DNA of 64,000 nucleotides from contig JANSWZ010000004.1 in the NCBI GenBank assembly GCA_024743215.1, positions 124,001-188,000 on the forward strand, given 5' to 3'. The stretch is from Alphaproteobacteria bacterium (lineage in GTDB: Bacteria > Pseudomonadota > Alphaproteobacteria > Rhizobiales > GCA-2746425). Made by a program: the position numbers and the translations under genes. The notes below the pieces were generated by a model. It was not told the DNA's origin. It was given only the letters and a program-made list of their open reading frames with translations, and searched no databases. Below, one piece after another: positions 61,000 to 64,000 of this stretch; the stretch's first letter is position 1; the number at the start of each line of letters is the position of its first letter.

Positions 61000-61827
61000 A
61001 TGCTGAATGCAAAGATAATCGAGAACATAATTGATGCCGTGCGCGACGCTGGTCGGACCGAAATCATGCCGCGGTTCCGTAAACTCGATGCCGCAAGCAT
61101 CAACTCCAAGTCCGCGCCGGATGATCTGGTTACCATCGCAGATGAGAATGCTGAAAAGCTCATTGCATCATTGGTGCGTCAGGTTCTTCCCGAAGCTGAT
61201 TTCGTGGGAGAAGAAGCCAGCGAAAGAGATCCGTCCCTGATGTCCTTGATTGATGGCAGCGAAATGGCCGTGATCATCGACCCGGTCGATGGAACATGGA
61301 ACTATGCCAATGGCTTGGCGACCTTTGGCAGCATCATTGCGGTCACAATGCGCGGAGAAACTGTTTTCGGCTTGCTCTATGATCCAGTGATGGATGACTG
61401 GATTGCAGCTGAAAAAGGCAGTGGCGCCTGGTCTGTCACCACCGGCGACAAACGCGTCTTACGCTGCACGGCGCCACAGGTTATTCTATCCGGCTATATT
61501 CCGTTCAACATGTTCTCGCCCGCTGTGAAGAAAGATCTATTTGGCGTGCTGCCACAGTTTGACCGGATCACGTCGTTGCGCTGTTCCTGTCACGAATACC
61601 GCATGCTGGCGCAAGGCCATGTCGGCTTTTGCATCGCGGCGACGCTGAAGCCATGGGATCATGCCGCCGGCGCATTGATTGTCGAAGAGGCCGGCGGCGT
61701 TGCCAGACTCATCGACGGCACACCCTATCGGCCAGGTATTTTCACAGGCACAATGCTGACCGCTGTCAGCGAAGATGTGTTTGAAAATGTTGTCAGTATC
61801 TTGCAGCCTGTATTTGCCAAGCAATAG
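61000..61827 (+). CDS. Inositol-monophosphatase-family phosphatase
   Basis: 275 residues from the ATG at 61000 (AAGGGA upstream). Metal-binding motifs of the Li-sensitive phosphatase family are intact: VGEEAS (Glu), DPVDGTWNYANG (about 90-101) and WDHAAGALIVEEAGG (about 216-230). Members act on inositol phosphate, histidinol phosphate, fructose-1,6-bisphosphate or PAP, so the substrate is open. PAP-type activity would fit near a sulfatase, but this is only suggestive. Confidence 0.88.
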   Translation: MLNAKIIENIIDAVRDAGRTEIMPRFRKLDAASINSKSAPDDLVTIADENAEKLIASLVRQVLPEADFVGEEASERDPSLMSLIDGSEMAVIIDPVDGTWNYANGLATFGSIIAVTMRGETVFGLLYDPVMDDWIAAEKGSGAWSVTTGDKRVLRCTAPQVILSGYIPFNMFSPAVKKDLFGVLPQFDRITSLRCSCHEYRMLAQGHVGFCIAATLKPWDHAAGALIVEEAGGVARLIDGTPYRPGIFTGTMLTAVSEDVFENVVSILQPVFAKQ

Positions 61828-61847
61828 CATCAGCCTTGTGCTGGCTT

Positions 61848-62747
61848 TCACACACGTCGCGATTCTTTATGCTCTCGGAACACCACATAAAGTCCGGCCA
61901 GAATTGTAATCACAATCCCGACAGCTGCCAGACCATTGGGCAAATCGCGAAAGATCAAAAACCCAAAAAATGTGGCCACAGGGATTTCCAGATACTGCAT
62001 GGGTGCAAGGGTGGCTGATGGCGCAAACTTCAATGACCACGTCATGAGAAGGTGAGCGCCGGTGCCCAGAACACCAATCGAAAGCAAAAGGTAAGATTCA
62101 GTGGCGTCGGGATATACAAATTGTGAGCTTATGGGCGTTCCGCCCAGCCCAAAAGCTGCGTAGGCAAGCGCCAGAATACCAACCGCTATCACGCCGCTGA
62201 TGGCCTGCAGGCTGATGGGATCAATGTCTTTCGCAATCTGACGCGTGACCAGCATGAACAATGCAAAATCGACAGCAACAACCAATGGCAGCAAGGCTGG
62301 GGCACCGACTTCGGAAAAACTCGGTTGGATGACCAGCAAGGTTCCGCCGAATCCCACAGCACAAGCCGTCAGGCGTCGATAGCCGACGGTTTCATTGAGA
62401 ACAAATCGGCCAAGCAGAAGCAGGATGAAGGGCATGACAAATGCGATGGCCACTGCATCAGCCAGTGGAAGATATTTCAGCGACACGAACATCGCCCCCA
62501 CTCCCACAACATGCAGCATCGTCCGCAGAACAGTCAGCGAAAACACCCTGCGACTCATATGAAAATGGCGCGTTGACACCACTACAATTGGCAGCAGAAT
62601 GAGCGCCTGCAATGCAAAGCGGACAATCAACAATTGCAGAAGGGGAATTGTTCCGCCCAACAGTTTTGCTATGGAATCTCCCAAAGGTGCAAGTAAGCAG
62701 AAGCCAAGCATGAGGCTGATGCCCAAAACAGGGCGGTCACGGGTCAT
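61848..62747 (-). CDS. EamA/DMT-family transporter
   Basis: 299 residues, ten membrane helices in two repeats of five, the drug/metabolite transporter layout. The second EamA repeat ends in EIPVATFFGFLIFRDLPNGLAAVGIVI. Small-molecule exporter or importer; substrate unknown. Convergent with the IMPase gene. Confidence 0.9.
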   Translation of the reverse strand: MTRDRPVLGISLMLGFCLLAPLGDSIAKLLGGTIPLLQLLIVRFALQALILLPIVVVSTRHFHMSRRVFSLTVLRTMLHVVGVGAMFVSLKYLPLADAVAIAFVMPFILLLLGRFVLNETVGYRRLTACAVGFGGTLLVIQPSFSEVGAPALLPLVVAVDFALFMLVTRQIAKDIDPISLQAISGVIAVGILALAYAAFGLGGTPISSQFVYPDATESYLLLSIGVLGTGAHLLMTWSLKFAPSATLAPMQYLEIPVATFFGFLIFRDLPNGLAAVGIVITILAGLYVVFREHKESRRV

Positions 62748-62885
62748 TGGAAAATACTACAAATCAATTGCTGGAAAACAGAAGTGCCGAGGGAACACTT
62801 TCCGCTTTTGTGAACCTGCTTGCAAGAGTCCACAGAACACACGACGTCATTTATACTGGGTGACCTTGGGTCGCTTTCCGGTCAG

Positions 62886-64000
62886 TCAGGAGGCCTTTGC
62901 GGCACGACTCACAGCCTGCTCAGATGAACCCACCACTTCCAAATGCTGCTTCGTACTGTGTACCTCACCGGTATTGATTTCACGAGATACATTCAGCATG
63001 TAAAGTGGCAGTTCAGATGCAGGCAGAGCCTTACTGAAGAAGAAACCCTGCAACTCATCATATCCTGCTTTGATCGCAAAATCCCGCTGAGGGGTTGTTT
63101 CAATACCTTCGGCAGTGATGCACAAATTCATTGATTTACTCATCGCGCTTATGGTTTCCAAAACCTCGATGACATTGGTATCGCCAAGTGATTGGAAACA
63201 GGATCGATCGACTTTCAGTTTGTCGAACGGAAACCGCCACAGGTAACTCAGGCTGGAATAACCTGTGCCAAAATCGTCCATGACGACACGTACGCCAAGA
63301 TCTTTGATCATGAGCAATTGGCGTTCAACATTTTCCGGATCGTCAATGAACAATCCTTCAGTGACCTCAACTTCCAGTCGACAAGGTGCCAGACCAGAAT
63401 CATCAAGCGCCTTCTTCACAACTGCGAACACATTCTCTTTGAATTGCAGGGGAGAAAAGTTGACAGAAATCCGCAAATGTTCCGGCCACTGCACGGCGGT
63501 TTTGCAGGCTTCATTCAGCACAAAGGCACCAAGTTCGGGGATCAGGCCCATCTGTTCGGCAACCGGAATGAATATCTCTGGCGATATGAATTTACCACTT
63601 TCGTCCTGCAGACGCGCCAGCGCCTCAAATGAACACAATCGAGAGTCTTTTGACTGGTGAAGGGGTTGGTAGTGAACAATTATTTTCTTTTGTTCAACGG
63701 CGCGTCGCAGCGTCATGCGCAGCTTGTTACGAAGGCGCAGTTCTTCATCCATGTCAGCAGAGAATACATGTGCCTGATTGCGGCCATTCTCCTTGGCATG
63801 ATACAGCGCCACATCGGCGCATTTCCGTAGTTCCACCATATCATCGCTGTGCGTTGGCGAAAGTGCGGTGCCGACGCTGATACTGATGCTGATTGGCATC
63901 CCGTCAATTTCCTTGATGGCGCGAATTCGACCGACGAACTTCCTGGCCATGCTGGTGGCCTGTTTTTCAGTCTTGACATTGTGCTGAAGCACAACAAATT
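62886..64000 (-). CDS. GGDEF-EAL cyclic-di-GMP protein, 5' end outside window
   Basis: The window edge falls inside the GGDEF motif: codons from the edge read F-V-V-L-Q. The rest of the diguanylate cyclase domain continues to about 63770. The EAL phosphodiesterase domain is complete and appears active: FEALARL, ISVNFSPLQF (Asn), EVTEGLF (Glu), MDDFGTGYSSL (Asp pair), DKLKVDRS (Lys), TAEGIET (Glu) and LQGFFFSKAL (Gln). Controls c-di-GMP level; sensor domain not in the window. Confidence 0.93.
   Translation of the reverse strand, partial: FVVLQHNVKTEKQATSMARKFVGRIRAIKEIDGMPISISISVGTALSPTHSDDMVELRKCADVALYHAKENGRNQAHVFSADMDEELRLRNKLRMTLRRAVEQKKIIVHYQPLHQSKDSRLCSFEALARLQDESGKFISPEIFIPVAEQMGLIPELGAFVLNEACKTAVQWPEHLRISVNFSPLQFKENVFAVVKKALDDSGLAPCRLEVEVTEGLFIDDPENVERQLLMIKDLGVRVVMDDFGTGYSSLSYLWRFPFDKLKVDRSCFQSLGDTNVIEVLETISAMSKSMNLCITAEGIETTPQRDFAIKAGYDELQGFFFSKALPASELPLYMLNVSREINTGEVHSTKQHLEVVGSSEQAVSRAAKAS

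Noticed and set aside
60843-61034. 63-codon frame before the IMPase gene
   Set aside because: No ribosome site and it overlaps the well-supported IMPase start.

Overview
The window reads as the chromosome of an alphaproteobacterium, most likely a Hyphomicrobiales (Rhizobiales) member. The evidence is gene content and order: hflK-hflC-DUF2065-Do protease, ccmC-ccmD-ccmG, ispE/TPR/polyprenyl synthase, DUF2007-methyltransferase-S49 peptidase-glyQ-glyS, fabI-histidine phosphatase-aroC-ribB, TIGR02301, and a RirA-type iron box. Start codons include GTG and TTG, and genes are tightly packed with many 4-8 bp overlaps. No rRNA, tRNA, CRISPR array, insertion sequence or phage gene was seen.

Layout. 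1-10342 is core: a membrane protease set on the minus strand (Do protease, DUF2065, HflC, HflK), a partial cytochrome c maturation operon (ccmCDG, with no ccmAB beside it), ispE, a large TPR-LysM protein and an all-trans polyprenyl diphosphate synthase. 10343-20833 looks like an inserted accessory block: a tripartite tricarboxylate transporter (TctCBA) with an enolase-superfamily enzyme and a GntR regulator, a large secreted Cys-rich protein of unknown role, an atypical SDR and a DUF3500 protein. 20834-43641 returns to core: DUF2007, tRNA1(Val) methyltransferase family, S49 peptidase, glyQS, a repeat-built coiled-coil membrane protein, a flippase, a CubicO hydrolase, a DUF2975/XRE pair, several small secreted proteins, Nudix, SRAP, sthA, TRIC channel, FAD oxidase, fabI, aroC, ribB, and a Bcr/CflA efflux pump.

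43694-64000 is metabolic and accessory. It holds a DsbA-like protein and an IclR-controlled lower L-fuconate pathway (dehydratase, dehydrogenase, diketo-acid hydrolase). Next is a catecholate-type siderophore uptake operon (TonB receptor, binding protein, two permeases, ATPase, siderophore-interacting reductase) behind an iron-responsive palindrome. A second TctBAC transporter follows, with a sulfatase, a divergent LysR regulator and an inositol-monophosphatase-family enzyme. The window ends with an EamA transporter and a GGDEF-EAL protein cut by the edge.

The clearest regulatory structure is the GntR intergenic region. Two identical perfect 12-bp palindromes lie 62 bp apart; one overlaps a good sigma-70 promoter for the regulator and the other sits just before a strong ribosome site that faces only a 39-codon frame. 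I found no convincing undescribed multi-gene defence or mobile system. The most novel single elements are the secreted Cys-rich protein, the 21-residue-repeat coiled-coil protein and the partly degraded GntR divergon.
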